A DNA stretch of 64,000 bases, taken from the NCBI GenBank assembly GCA_963757815.1, contig CAVWSN010000010.1, positions 52,790 to 116,789 of the forward strand. Direction: 5' to 3'. Both the position numbers and the translations under genes were made by a program. The notes under the pieces are model-generated. The model was not told the origin of the DNA and ran no database searches. It saw only the letters and a list, made by a program, of their open reading frames with translations. Positions 1 through 8,762 of this stretch are shown piece by piece (the first letter of the stretch is position 1; each line of letters opens with the position of its first letter). The stretch is from JACVRW01 sp963757815. Its GTDB lineage: Bacteria > Actinomycetota > Thermoleophilia > Solirubrobacterales > Thermoleophilaceae.

Positions 1-316
1 CGTGGCAGGTCGGCTTGCCGCGGCGCAGCTCGTCGTCGTCCATCGCGGGCAGGTCGTCGTGGATGAGCGAGTAGGTGTGGATCATCTCGATCGCCGCCGC
101 GAGCGGCAGCACGTCGCCGGGGTCGCGACCGAGCGCCTCGGCCGTCGCGAGCGCCAGCACCGGCCGTATCCGCTTGCCGCCGGCCAGCAGCGAGTAGCGC
201 ATCGCCTCCTCGAGGCGGGTCGTGCCGGGCTCCTCCGCGAAGCGCAGGCTCTCGAGGTAGCCGTCCACCCTCTCCTGCAGGTCGACCGGATAGGCCGGCG
301 CCTCGACGGAGCTCAA
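1..316 (-). CDS. ispA: polyprenyl (farnesyl/geranylgeranyl) diphosphate synthase, partial
   Basis: This is the first 105 codons of a trans-isoprenyl diphosphate synthase, which condenses IPP with allylic diphosphates to make the farnesyl or geranylgeranyl precursors of quinones and carotenoids. The gene runs off the left edge of the window. Visible motifs are the GGKRIRP substrate-binding box (residues about 48-54) and the first aspartate-rich motif DDLPAMDDDELRRGKP, which binds the Mg-diphosphate. I place the start at a TTG that overlaps the xseB stop (TTGA), so the two genes are probably translationally coupled. The gene order efp-nusB-xseB-ispA is a common bacterial arrangement. Chain-length specificity cannot be judged from this fragment. 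Confidence 0.9.
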   Translation of the reverse strand, partial: MSSVEAPAYPVDLQERVDGYLESLRFAEEPGTTRLEEAMRYSLLAGGKRIRPVLALATAEALGRDPGDVLPLAAAIEMIHTYSLIHDDLPAMDDDELRRGKPTCH

Positions 317-513
317 AGAAGGCGCTCCTGGCCCTCCGATTCGCCCGCGGTCCGCGCGCGTGTGTCGATCTCGGCGCCGAGCCGGGCGGCGAGCTCCGCG
401 CAGCGCTCGACGAGGTCCGCCGCCTCGTCCGGGTCGACCGCGCCCGAGCGGAGCTTGTCGGCCACGGCCTCGAGCTCCTCGGCGAGGGCGGTGACCGACT
501 CGGGCCGGCCCAT
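313..513 (-). CDS. xseB: exodeoxyribonuclease VII small subunit
   Basis: This 66-residue helical protein matches the size and sequence style of XseB, the small subunit that binds XseA to form exonuclease VII for single-stranded DNA. The N-terminal half has the usual ALAEELEAVADKLRSGAVD pattern, followed by a ...LVERCAELAARL helix. The ATG at 513 overlaps the nusB stop (ATGA), and its own stop overlaps the ispA start, so it sits in a tightly coupled operon. A longer in-frame start at 585 would lie inside nusB and is unlikely. xseA is not visible nearby. The family assignment rests on length, composition and context because the protein is short. Confidence 0.8.
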   Translation of the reverse strand: MGRPESVTALAEELEAVADKLRSGAVDPDEAADLVERCAELAARLGAEIDTRARTAGESEGQERLL

Positions 514-896
514 CAGGGTGTGGCCTCCTGGCGCGCGACCGCGCCGAGGATCCCGTTGACGAACCCCGGAGCGTCGGCGGAGCACAGCTCCTTGGCCGCC
601 TCTACGGCCTCGTCGATCGCAACCTCGGCCGGGACGTCAGGCCGGCTGCGCAGCTCGTGGAGCGCCACCCGCAGGATGTTCCTCTCGACGGGTGCGATCC
701 GGTCGAGCGACCAGCCCCTCGCGTGGTCCGCGATCAGCGCGTCGAGCTCCGCCTGCTCGGCGACCACGCCCTCGACGAGCTCGCGCGTGAAAGGAGTGGC
801 GTCGCGGCCGAGCAGCTCGTCGGGGGGCCGGCCGGTCACGTCGGCCTGGTAGAGCGCGACAAGCGCGGCTCTCCGCTGGTCAGTGCGCCGCGCCAC
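513..896 (-). CDS. nusB: transcription antitermination factor NusB
   Basis: This 127-residue all-helical protein is NusB, which with NusE (S10) binds boxA RNA and supports antitermination of rRNA operons. The N-terminal RRAALVALYQADVTG segment, the central SLDRIAPVERNILRVALHEL block and the C-terminal AIDEAVEAAKELCSADAPGFVNGILGAVAR region (quoted in part) are the conserved NusB sections. Length is typical. The gene begins 3 bp after the efp stop and overlaps xseB by ATGA, so efp-nusB-xseB-ispA is almost certainly one operon. No anomalies are seen. Confidence 0.95.
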   Translation of the reverse strand: MARRTDQRRAALVALYQADVTGRPPDELLGRDATPFTRELVEGVVAEQAELDALIADHARGWSLDRIAPVERNILRVALHELRSRPDVPAEVAIDEAVEAAKELCSADAPGFVNGILGAVARQEATP

Positions 897-899
897 GCC

Positions 900-1460
900 T
901 CACGCGCGCGAGACGTACTCGCCCGAGCGCGTGTCCACACGGACCCGGTCGCCGACGTTCACGAAGAGCGGCACCCGGACGACCACGCCGGACTCGAGCG
1001 TGGCCGGCTTGTCGCCGCCGCCCGAGGCGGTGTCGCCGCGTACCCCGGGGTCGGTCTCGGCCACGGCCAGCTCCACGGCGCTCGGGACCTGGACATCCGA
1101 CGGCGAGTCGTCGACGTACAGGACGTCGACCTCCTCGTTCGGGACGACCCAGCGAAGCGACTCCTTGACCGAGTCCTCGGGCACGGCCATCTGCTCGTAG
1201 GTCTGGACGTCCATGAAGTGCGCGTCGGTGCCGTCCGTGTAGAGGAAGGTCATCTTGCGCGACTCGGTTCGCACGGGCCGGAACTTCTCCCCGGCGCGGA
1301 AGGTCCGGTCGATGACCGCGCCGTCGTCGACGCGCTTGAGCTTCGTGCGGACGAACGCGCCGCCCTTGCCCGGCTTCACGTGCTGGAACTCGACGATCCT
1401 GAAGATCTTGTCGTCGACCTCCACGTGCATCCCGTTCTTGAACTGGTTGGTGCTGACCAC
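900..1460 (-). CDS. efp: translation elongation factor P
   Basis: This 186-residue protein is EF-P, which relieves ribosome stalling at polyproline stretches. The N-terminal KOW-like domain carries the loop VKPGKGGAF, whose lysine is the residue that other bacteria modify. The two OB domains follow, ending VRVDTRSGEYVSRA. I chose the GTG at 1460 (VVSTNQFKNG); another GTG at 1457 is equally possible, and the longer upstream frame belongs to a different broken gene. The gene heads the efp-nusB-xseB-ispA operon. In many bacteria efp follows aroQ-pepQ directly; here pepQ lies about 35 kb away on the same strand. A strong hairpin at 1491-1518 separates it from the gene upstream. Confidence 0.95.
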   Translation of the reverse strand: MVSTNQFKNGMHVEVDDKIFRIVEFQHVKPGKGGAFVRTKLKRVDDGAVIDRTFRAGEKFRPVRTESRKMTFLYTDGTDAHFMDVQTYEQMAVPEDSVKESLRWVVPNEEVDVLYVDDSPSDVQVPSAVELAVAETDPGVRGDTASGGGDKPATLESGVVVRVPLFVNVGDRVRVDTRSGEYVSRA

Positions 1461-1490
1461 GGCCCGGCAAGGGTAGTGGTCGCGCGAGCG

Positions 1491-1518
1491 GAGAGGGCGG
1501 CCCGTGGGCCGCCCTCTC
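1491..1518 (-). terminator. perfect 12-bp GC-rich hairpin, probable terminator
   Basis: The sequence is a perfect inverted repeat with 12-bp arms GAGAGGGCGGCC and a CGTG loop. It lies 32 bp downstream of the stop of the minus-strand LVIVD gene and upstream of efp. There is no T-tract, so it would be an actinobacterial I-shaped terminator. It resembles the hairpin at 47270-47301. Confidence 0.7.
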
Positions 1519-1549
1519 GGTGATCGTTCGCCTGCCGCGTCAGGCGCGC

Positions 1550-3162
1550 TCAGTTGTTGCGGTTGTTCCTCCTCGCGCCGATCGTGAACTCCTGGGTCTG
1601 CGGGTTCAAGTGCCCGAGCCTGAAGGAGTTCCTCACCGCTCCTGTCATTGAGCTTCCAGATGATCAGGCCGCGCAGGATGTCGCTCTCGTAGATCTCGCC
1701 GTCGTACCAGTACGTCGACCAGTCGCCGCCCAGCTCGATGCCGACCGGCGGGTTGGGGTCGATCAGCGGCGCCGGATCGGCGAAGGCGATCTCCTCCGCG
1801 TCGGCCGGGTCAGTCAGGTCGATCGACCGAGATCCCCGACTGGTAGTTCCCGCTGACCATGCATGTAGCCCTGTCGTCGTGGGCACGACGTTGTAGTTGT
1901 GCGCGTGCAGTTCTCGACGTTGGTCTGCGGCCGCGGGATCATGAACTGGCCGAGCGACTCGCCGGTCTCTGGCGTCGATGAAGAAGAACGTCCGGTTGAG
2001 CGGGTTGTCGGTCGCCTCGCATTCGGCGCCGGGCGCCGCCGCCCGGCTCGTGACCGAAGATCAGCACCTCGCCGTCCCAGCTGAACGAGGCCGAGTGGCC
2101 GAGCGAGATGCCGCCCGTGACCTTGTGGTACAGCCACTCCGGATCCTCCTTGGAGCCGCCGTCGGCCGGGTCGATGCTGAACACGTTCACGCCGGTGCTC
2201 GCTGCCGCCGGCGGTCCCGGAGCATGCCACGAGATTGACCTCGCCGAGGATCACGCCGGTGTCGTGGCAGGGGTGCAGTCTCGGCGTCCTCCTCGGGTCG
2301 CCGGCCTGCTCGAACCGCAGGTACGACGCCTCGGACGGATCGTCCAGCGGCACCTCGATGACGTCGATCCCGGCGGCACGAGGCGGGCGTCGATCCGGGC
2401 GCCGGTGACCCGAACGTCGTGTTCGCCGACGAGTTGCTGTAGATCAGCAGGCGGTCGTTCCTGAGGTCGGGCACCAGCGTCTCGGTGTGCGACCCGCACG
2501 GCGTGTCGACGAAGCCGATGACCTCGGGCTCCTCCGGGTCGCTGACGTCGATGATGTGCACGCCCTCCTGGCCGCGGTCGGTCGCCGGCGGGGTGACCGG
2601 ATGCGTCGGCGTGCCGGGCACGCGGAACATCGGCCAGTCGCCGCAGAACGCCCCCGGCTGCGTGAGGCGCAGCGGGTCGCCTGCGGGGATCTCGGGTGAC
2701 GCGGGGTTGTTGAAGTTCTGCCTCGGCGCGGGAGTCGGCGAGTTCCACGAGCGGAAGATGAGCGACGGCCGGTCACGGCCGCGCCGGCCCCAGGCGATGA
2801 CGTCGCCCTGGTTGCCGACGGTGTTGGTCGGGCTGGCGCAGTCCTCCCAGTCGACGATCTCCCTCGGCCTGTCCGGATCGTCGATGTCGATCATCCGGAA
2901 TCCGCCGTACGTGCCCTGGATCGCCGTATCGCCCCAGAACGCGAGATCGGAGTTGAAGTTCCCCTGCCTCGGCCTGAAGTTGTCGAGCGGAATCTTCCGC
3001 GCCGAGTACCCGATCGGGTCCATGTTGTCCGTGAAGTCGAACGTGGCCGTCGCCCTCTCCACCTTGCTCGGCCCCGACTGACCCCGCGGACGCGAGCTGT
3101 GGAACGGCGAGGATCCCGATCGCAAGGAGTGCGACCACTACGGTGCGGCGCAATGCGCGCAT
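1550..3162 (-). pseudogene. secreted LVIVD-repeat (beta-propeller) protein, broken by multiple frameshifts
   Basis: Read across frames this is a protein of about 530 residues. It begins with a signal peptide (MRALRRTVVVALLAIGILAV..ASA) at the ATG at 3162, preceded by a GGGAGGT ribosome site. LVIVD-type repeats follow, such as FRMIDIDDPDRPREI and VHIIDVSDPEEPEVIGFV, which build extracellular propellers of unknown ligand. The C-terminus reads ELGGDWSTYWYDGEIYESD, RGLIIWKLN, then NPQTQEFTIGARRNNRNN and a stop at 1550. I count about six frame changes, near 3090, 2410, 2200, 2000, 1880 and 1640. All domains are still recognisable and nothing large is missing, so sequencing indels are as likely as true decay. 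A related propeller gene is at 28630-29974. Confidence 0.7.
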
Positions 3163-3418
3163 TAGCTACCTCCCGGGTGGGGAGGGCGCCGTGCGGAGAG
3201 CGGGTCCCCGAACCTCGCCGCAAAGGCCCTCCACAGTCTCTCGAGACCGCCGAACCCGCCGAATCCTGCCTTCATGACCATGCGAGCCCGGCGGGTCTCG
3301 CTGGTTGTGCGCGGCGCAGTCTTCCCCGTCAGGGCGTCGGTGTCAAGCGGCGCCCCGACGAAGCCCGGCTCCGCGGGCAGCTAGGCTCCCCTCCCTGGCC
3401 CTCGCGAGGAAAGGTCTT

Positions 3419-4834
3419 GTGGCTCGCACAGGAAGGATCGGTGCTGCGATCGTCGCCGCGCTCTTGCTCGGGGCTGCCTCCGCGGTCTTCCTGTGGGAGC
3501 CATGGCACGGGCCGGTCATCCTGTCGCTTTCTGAAGGCCACGGCATCGACGCGGGAGACCTCCCGGCGCTCCCGTTGCTCGCGCTCGCAGTTGCGATCGG
3601 ACATGGCTGGGCGCAAGAGGGCAGACGCCGGGAGAGGGGGCCAGCCGGTCGTTGGGCGCTCCCCGGGTCCGCCGTACTGCTCGGCGCGCTGCTCCTGCTC
3701 GGTGCCGCCTTCGTCGACAGGTCCGGCGGCGAGTCGCTGTTACCCGCTGGAGGCGGGACCTTCGACGGCAGGACCCCCCAGCACACCGACGGGCGACGGG
3801 CGGATCCCGCGGACCGCTGGTCGCACTTGGCGGTGACCTTCGACGGAGCAACGCTCCGGCTGTATGTGAACGGCAGTCAGGTGTCGAGTCGAGCGATCAC
3901 CGGCACGATCCTCGGGACCGACGACCCCCTGTGGATCGGTGGCAACCGTCCCTACGGGGAGTATTTCCAGGGCGTAATCGACGAGGTGCGTGTCTACGAC
4001 CGTGCCTTGAGTCCTTCCGAGGTTCGAGCCGAGATGTCGACGCCGATCCGAAGAAACGGGGGCTCGTCTGGCACTGGTCTGGTTGGGGCGTATGCCTTCG
4101 ACGCCGGCTCCGGGACCGTGGCGACTGACCTCTCCGGCAAGGGCAACACCGGTGAGATCATCGGAGCCACCTGGACGACCCAGGGCCGGTTCGGTAGCGC
4201 CTTGCGGTTCCACGGCACCGGGCAGGCGGTGCGGATCCCTGCTTCGGCATCGCTGGGCCTGAGGCGAGCCATGACTCTCGCGGCCTGGACCCGGCCGAGC
4301 GAATCCCAGGACGGGTGGCGGACGATCATGCATCGCCAGACCGACGCGTACTTCCTCATGGCAAGTGGCGGCACCTACGCCTCTGCGACGATCGCTGATG
4401 CCGGGGCGATCGATGATGCGCGCGCCGGTCTGCTCGTCGCCGCCGCCCTCCTGTTCTGCTTGACGCTGGCCGGTCGACCCGCGCGCCGGGTCGGGGGGCG
4501 GGAACGACCGTGGTTGCCGCCGGTCACGCTGTTCTTGGCCGGGTCCCTCGTCGATGCTGCGCTCGCGCCTTCGAGCACACTCGTCGGCGCCACCCTCGTG
4601 GCGATCTGGTTCGCCGTAACCGCCTCGCGCCGCGACGAGGCGGTGATCATGTACGTCATCTCGGCCGTGTTCGCGGGTGTGACGGTCGTGTCCCTCGCCG
4701 GTGAAGGCGGCACCGAGCTTGGCCGGCACGACGGCGGCGTCGCTCGCTCCGCGGCGCTCGGGCTTCTGTTCGTGACCGCCGGCCTGCTCAGCGCTCGATT
4801 CGGCTCGCGACGTCGCGATGCGCTATCCGGATGA
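3419..4834 (+). CDS. membrane-anchored LamG (concanavalin A-like) protein
   Basis: This 471-residue protein starts at a GTG preceded by GAGGAAAGG. It has N-terminal hydrophobic segments at about residues 6-27 and 65-90, then a LamG jellyroll C-terminal half (RWSHLAVTFDG, LRLYVNGSQV, PLWIGGN, GVIDEVRVYDRALS). A second jellyroll N-terminal half follows (GLVGAYAFDAGSGTVATDLS, ALRFHGTG, MTLAAWTRPSE), then four hydrophobic segments to the end. LamG domains usually bind carbohydrate or protein at the cell surface. The order is odd: half-domains appear reversed, as if circularly permuted or trimmed. A longer start at 3305 has no ribosome site. No ligand can be inferred. The upstream neighbour is divergent and the downstream neighbour convergent. 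Confidence 0.65.
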   Translation: MARTGRIGAAIVAALLLGAASAVFLWEPWHGPVILSLSEGHGIDAGDLPALPLLALAVAIGHGWAQEGRRRERGPAGRWALPGSAVLLGALLLLGAAFVDRSGGESLLPAGGGTFDGRTPQHTDGRRADPADRWSHLAVTFDGATLRLYVNGSQVSSRAITGTILGTDDPLWIGGNRPYGEYFQGVIDEVRVYDRALSPSEVRAEMSTPIRRNGGSSGTGLVGAYAFDAGSGTVATDLSGKGNTGEIIGATWTTQGRFGSALRFHGTGQAVRIPASASLGLRRAMTLAAWTRPSESQDGWRTIMHRQTDAYFLMASGGTYASATIADAGAIDDARAGLLVAAALLFCLTLAGRPARRVGGRERPWLPPVTLFLAGSLVDAALAPSSTLVGATLVAIWFAVTASRRDEAVIMYVISAVFAGVTVVSLAGEGGTELGRHDGGVARSAALGLLFVTAGLLSARFGSRRRDALSG

Positions 4835-4867
4835 GCGTCAGCCGACTTCGACGAGCCCGCGAGCGGC

Positions 4868-5693
4868 TCAGCCGGAGTCCGGCCTCCGGGCCGAGCCCAG
4901 CTTGACCGAGCAGGGGACGTCGAATCCGCTCCCGGAGCGGTGACGCTCGAGGAGCTGTCCGTATCTCGCGCGGATCTCCTCCTGGGTCTTCGGGCTCTGG
5001 CTCGTGACCATCACCGTGGTTCTCACCGTTCCGCCGAGCACATCCGCCCAGAACTCGTCGAGGTCCTCGATGCGGTGCCGAAACGAGATCGTCTCGATGA
5101 TCGGATCGACCAGCCCGGCGCCGAGCAGCAGCCCAGCGAACTCCGGGTCGGCCGAGTATTGGAAGATCGAGGGACCCGCGGGCAGCTCCGGCGGAGGCTC
5201 CGCGCCGGCACCCGCAACCGCATCGATAACGGCGCCGACGAAGCGGGTCCGGGCCGGCGAGTCCCAGGTGGTCATCGCGACCCTGCCTCCCGGTCGCGTC
5301 ACGCGCGCCGCCTCGGCCACGGCGGCGGGCAGGTCCGACAGGTGCGGCATGAGGAAGTTGCTGACCACCACGTCGAAAGCTGTCATCCGGGAAGGGGAGC
5401 GAGTTCACGTCGGCCTCGCGGAACTCGACGTCGGGATGCAGGCGAGCCGCGAGCTCGAGCATCTCGCCTGAGAAGTCGACGCCCACCGCCTCGGCTCCGC
5501 GCGCGGCCGCTCGAGCGGCGGCGTACCCGGGCCCGGTGGCCAGGTCGAGAACCCTCGAGCCCGCCGCGACCCCTCCGGCGTCGAGCAGCGGGTCGATCGA
5601 GCGGGTGGTGATGGCGCTCAGGCCGTGGTGATAGGGCTCGGCCCGACCGGAGCTCCAGCCGGTCTTCTCGAAGGCGCCGAACTCGTCCGCCAC
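4868..5693 (-). CDS. class I SAM-dependent methyltransferase (one frameshift)
   Basis: The protein is a Rossmann-fold methyltransferase of about 270 residues. Motif I is VLDLATGPGYAAARAAARGA, motif II is VGVDFSGEML, then READVNSLPFPDD, then after a one-base frame change near 5385 FDVVVSNFLMPHLSDLPAAV and RVTRPGGRVAMTTWD. The end reads DVPCSVKLGSARRPDSG. The GTG at 5693 lies 4 bp after the stop of the upstream gene, so the two probably share a transcript. The frame change sits in the middle of a continuous fold with no loss, so I treat the gene as probably intact. The substrate is unknown; the UbiE/Methyltransf_11 group acts on small molecules or lipids. Confidence 0.75.
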
Positions 5694-5697
5694 GCGC

Positions 5698-6072
5698 TTA
5701 CGCGGCCACCCAGGTCTTGGCCTCGTCAACCTCTTCGAGCGAGAAGGTCTTGAGCTCGCCGGGCATCATCCAAGCGAAGGCGTGCGTGGCCTGTGTCATC
5801 CAGTGCACGTCCGTGACGAAGGCGACGCGCTTCCAGGCGTCGGGGTGGAGGACGCCGAGATTCCAGCCGGTCTTCGTGTCCTCGACCAACGCGCCTGTTG
5901 CGAACTTGTCGAACTCGGGACCCACCTGGAAGAGCAGCCGGATCCCCTCGCCGCTCTCGACCTTCTGCTTGATCGGGCCCAGGAAGACGCCCGTGTAGTC
6001 CTCGCGAGTGACCTTTCCGGAGGCGCGGAAGCCGAGCGTGCCGGGCGGCATGTCTGGAATCGGCTCGATCAT
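5698..6072 (-). CDS. SpoIIAA-like (STAS-fold) domain protein
   Basis: This 124-residue protein matches the SpoIIAA-like family (a STAS-like fold seen in soluble single-domain proteins). Typical features are the opening MIEPIPDMPPGTLGFRASG, a central LLFQVGPEFDKFATGALVED and the AFVTDVHWMTQATHAFAWMMPGE block. Members are thought to bind lipids or act as small regulatory modules, and the exact role is unproven. The gene is followed 4 bp later by the methyltransferase. It lies close to a SpoIIE-type phosphatase and an anti-sigma-like kinase, but on the opposite strand and outside their operon, so a partner-switching link is only speculation. Confidence 0.75.
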   Translation of the reverse strand: MIEPIPDMPPGTLGFRASGKVTREDYTGVFLGPIKQKVESGEGIRLLFQVGPEFDKFATGALVEDTKTGWNLGVLHPDAWKRVAFVTDVHWMTQATHAFAWMMPGELKTFSLEEVDEAKTWVAA

Positions 6073-6085
6073 GCCGGGGTTTGTA

Positions 6086-6790
6086 TCACCGCACGTCGCC
6101 GGGCACGCGGCCCTCGTCGACGAGCTTCTCGAGGTGGGCGGCGAGCGTCAGGGCGGCGGCCGGACGCAACTCGGGTGGGGCATCCGACCAGACGGCGTCG
6201 AGCAGCTCGTCACGGTTGCGCAGGCCGGACTCGAGCGCTTCGAGCAGCCGGCGCTCGCGGTCGAGCCGATGCGAGATGTACTCGTCGAGCTTTGCGGCAG
6301 GGTCCCGGACGTAGGGGCCGTGGCCGGGGCAGAGCACCTCGAGATCCAGCCCCTGCAGCCGGCGCAGCGAATCGAGGTATGCGGACAGGGAGCCCTCGCC
6401 GGGCGCGATGAAGACACTGCCGGCGCCGAGCACGGTGTCACCGGTGAAGCAGGCCCGTCCCATCAGCAGGCAGACGCTGTCGGCTGAGTGACCGGGCGTC
6501 GCGACGGCCCGGAACGGCCCCACCTCGTCGCCGTCGCCGGGTAGCGTGACCGGGGCGCCGAGCTCGTCGGCGCCCTCCGAGTGGTCGGAGTGCGAATGGG
6601 TCAGGACGATGCCGTCGAGTGGCCCACCCGCCGCCTTTCGGAGCGCCTCCAGGTGCTCCGGGTCGGCGGGTCCGGGGTCCACCACCCAGGTCCCGACGAC
6701 GTAGCTGTTGGTGCCGTCAAGCGTGAGCGGGGACGCGTTTGACGCCCGTACGCGGACGATGCCGGGGGGGTCGCGATCGTCGGCCTCCAT
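6086..6790 (-). CDS. MBL-fold metallo-hydrolase (LACTB2/glyoxalase II-like)
   Basis: This 234-residue metallo-beta-lactamase-fold enzyme carries the zinc motif LTHSHSDHSEG (HxHxDH), GHSADSVCLL, FTGDTVLG and PGHGP, supplying the remaining metal ligands. The N-terminus has the GTNSYVVG strand typical of LACTB2 and hydroxyacylglutathione hydrolase relatives. The C-terminal helices (LDRERRLLEALESG) fit the LACTB2 winged-helix extension. I start at the ATG at 6790; the longer open frame reads through the divergent neighbour. The substrate is unknown: thioester, RNA or lactone hydrolysis are all possible. It is divergent from the SpoIIE phosphatase at 6866, sharing a 75-bp promoter region. Confidence 0.85.
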   Translation of the reverse strand: MEADDRDPPGIVRVRASNASPLTLDGTNSYVVGTWVVDPGPADPEHLEALRKAAGGPLDGIVLTHSHSDHSEGADELGAPVTLPGDGDEVGPFRAVATPGHSADSVCLLMGRACFTGDTVLGAGSVFIAPGEGSLSAYLDSLRRLQGLDLEVLCPGHGPYVRDPAAKLDEYISHRLDRERRLLEALESGLRNRDELLDAVWSDAPPELRPAAALTLAAHLEKLVDEGRVPGDVR

Positions 6791-6865
6791 CGCCCGCTTT
6801 GTACCGGAGTATGCTCGCTTGAGTTGGGCTCGTGACCATAAAGGGGGGGAATTCTGTCTGACCGG

Positions 6866-8698
6866 GTGACCGTCGCCGTCGCTCTCGGCGCATTGCTGGT
6901 GGTGGCGGCCGTCGGCGCGCTGCTCGATGGCCGTGCCCTGCTCACCGCGGCGGTCGCAGCTGCCGGGGCGCTCGCGATCGTGATCCTCCACCTGCGCGCG
7001 GTGCGCAGGCGGGAGACGGAGCTGGCGGAGGCAGAGCGCAGCGCCCGCAAGACGCGCGAGCAGCTCGAGGCGATGCTGCGCGGCGTGGCTGACGCCGTCA
7101 CGGCACAGGCGCCCGACGGGCGGCTGCTGTTCGCGAACGACGCGGCGGTCGAGCTGCTCGGCTTCGAGTCGAGCGAGGCGCTCCTCGCCGCCTCTCCCGG
7201 CGACATCATGGCGCGCTTCGAGATCTTCGACGAGTCCGGGCGGCCCTATCCGGTCGAGGACCTTCCGGGCCGGCGGGCGCTCGAGGGCGAGGAGAGCGCC
7301 GAGGCGATCATGCGCTTCCGTATCCGGGCGACCGGCGAGGAGCGCTGGTCGACGGTGAAGGCCACGCCGGTCAAGAACGGCGACGCCGGAGTATCGATGG
7401 CCATCAACGTGATCGAGGACATCACGGCGCACAAGCGCTCCGAGCTGGCCCAGCGCTTCCTCGCGCGCAGCAGCACCGTGCTCGGCGGCTGGCTCGACTC
7501 GGACGAGCTGCTCACACGCGTGGCCCGGCTCGCCGTTCCCGAGATTGCCGACTGGTGCGCGGTCGACCTCGTCGCGGACGGCGCTGCGCTCGAGCGCGTG
7601 GCGCTGACACACGCCGACCCGGCGCTGCGCGAACCCGCGGAGGAGCTCAGCCGCCGCTACCCGCCCGACCCGGCGGCGCGGGACGGGGCTTATGACGTGA
7701 TGCGAAGCGGCGAGCCGCGGCTCTTCCCGGAGGTGACCGACGAGCTGTTGCGCGGCTCCTCGCAGGACGGGGAGCACTACGAGTTGCTGAACCGGCTCGG
7801 CGTGCGCTCGGCGATGATCGTGCCGATGCGGGCGCGCGAGCGGACGCTCGGCATCCTGACCTTCGGGACCGGCCCATCCGGGCGCCGCTACGACGAGCGC
7901 GACCTCGAGCTTGCGCACGAGCTGGCGCGCCGCTGTGCCACCGCGCTCGACAACAACCGTCTCTACTCCGAGCGCTCGTACGTCGCCCGCACGCTCCAGG
8001 AGAGCCTGCTCCCAGGCGAGCTGCCGGACATCCCCGGCATCGAGGCAGCGGCCCGCTTCCGGCATGCGGGCGAGGGCGCCGAGGTGGGCGGGGACTTCTA
8101 CGACCTCTTCGCGACAGGGCCGCGCGGGTGGACGGTGGTCATGGGCGACGTCTGCGGCAAGGGGCCCGACGCCGCTGCGGTCACCGCCCTCGCCCGCTAC
8201 ACGCTGCGCGCGGCGGCGATGCGGGACCGGCTGCCCAGCCGCAGCCTCTGGCTCCTGAACGAGGCCCTGCTGCGCCAGCGCAGCGACCGGCGCTTCTGCA
8301 CGGTCGCCTGCGCGTATCTCGAGACCTTGGACGGCGGCGCCCGGGTGGGGTTCGCGAGCGCCGGCCACCCGCTGCCGCTGCTCCTCCGCCCCGACGGCAC
8401 GGTCGAGGCGGTCGGCGAGCCGGGCACCCTGCTGGGCGTGGTTCCGGACCCGAGCATCGAGGACCGCGCCGTGTCCCTCTCCCGCGGCGACGCGCTTGTC
8501 TTCTACACCGACGGGGTGATCGAGCCGCGCGGGCGCGGGGAGCTTCTCGACGAGACGCGCCTCGCAGATCTGGTGGGCGCCTGCGCCGGCCGGAGCGCCG
8601 ATGCCATCGCGGCGGAGGTAGAGCGGGCAGCAGTCGCATCGCATCGAGGGCGCCCGCGGGACGACATCGCGGTGCTCGTACTCCGAGTGGCGGCCTGA
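6866..8698 (+). CDS. PAS-GAF-SpoIIE (PP2C) serine phosphatase, membrane anchored
   Basis: This 610-residue sensor phosphatase has two hydrophobic segments (about residues 2-20 and 25-43), a short coiled coil (RRRETELAEAERSARKTREQ), a PAS domain (about 65-195), a GAF domain (about 200-370) and a C-terminal PP2C/SpoIIE domain (about 375-610). The phosphatase metal-site motifs GGDFYDLF, GDVCGKGPDAA, ASAGHPLPLLL, FYTDGVIE and RDDIAVLVL are all present. Such proteins dephosphorylate anti-anti-sigma factors in stress signalling. The RsbW-like kinase gene follows at 8763. The start is uncertain: GTG at 6866, or a CTG at 6854 better spaced behind AAGGGGGGGA. Confidence 0.9.
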   Translation: MTVAVALGALLVVAAVGALLDGRALLTAAVAAAGALAIVILHLRAVRRRETELAEAERSARKTREQLEAMLRGVADAVTAQAPDGRLLFANDAAVELLGFESSEALLAASPGDIMARFEIFDESGRPYPVEDLPGRRALEGEESAEAIMRFRIRATGEERWSTVKATPVKNGDAGVSMAINVIEDITAHKRSELAQRFLARSSTVLGGWLDSDELLTRVARLAVPEIADWCAVDLVADGAALERVALTHADPALREPAEELSRRYPPDPAARDGAYDVMRSGEPRLFPEVTDELLRGSSQDGEHYELLNRLGVRSAMIVPMRARERTLGILTFGTGPSGRRYDERDLELAHELARRCATALDNNRLYSERSYVARTLQESLLPGELPDIPGIEAAARFRHAGEGAEVGGDFYDLFATGPRGWTVVMGDVCGKGPDAAAVTALARYTLRAAAMRDRLPSRSLWLLNEALLRQRSDRRFCTVACAYLETLDGGARVGFASAGHPLPLLLRPDGTVEAVGEPGTLLGVVPDPSIEDRAVSLSRGDALVFYTDGVIEPRGRGELLDETRLADLVGACAGRSADAIAAEVERAAVASHRGRPRDDIAVLVLRVAA

Positions 8699-8762
8699 TC
8701 CCCTTTTCGGGGTCGCGCGGATTGCAGCGGTTGGGGCAGGCCCTGTTTGGGTACAACCAATC

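Noticed and set aside
6086..8644. 852-codon minus-strand frame
   Set aside because: Beyond the MBL hydrolase start at 6790 it is the antisense of the SpoIIE phosphatase gene, with low-complexity translation.
8696..8720. gatccccttttcggggtc hairpin as terminator of the SpoIIE gene
   Set aside because: The stem is only about six pairs with a bulge; too weak to call.
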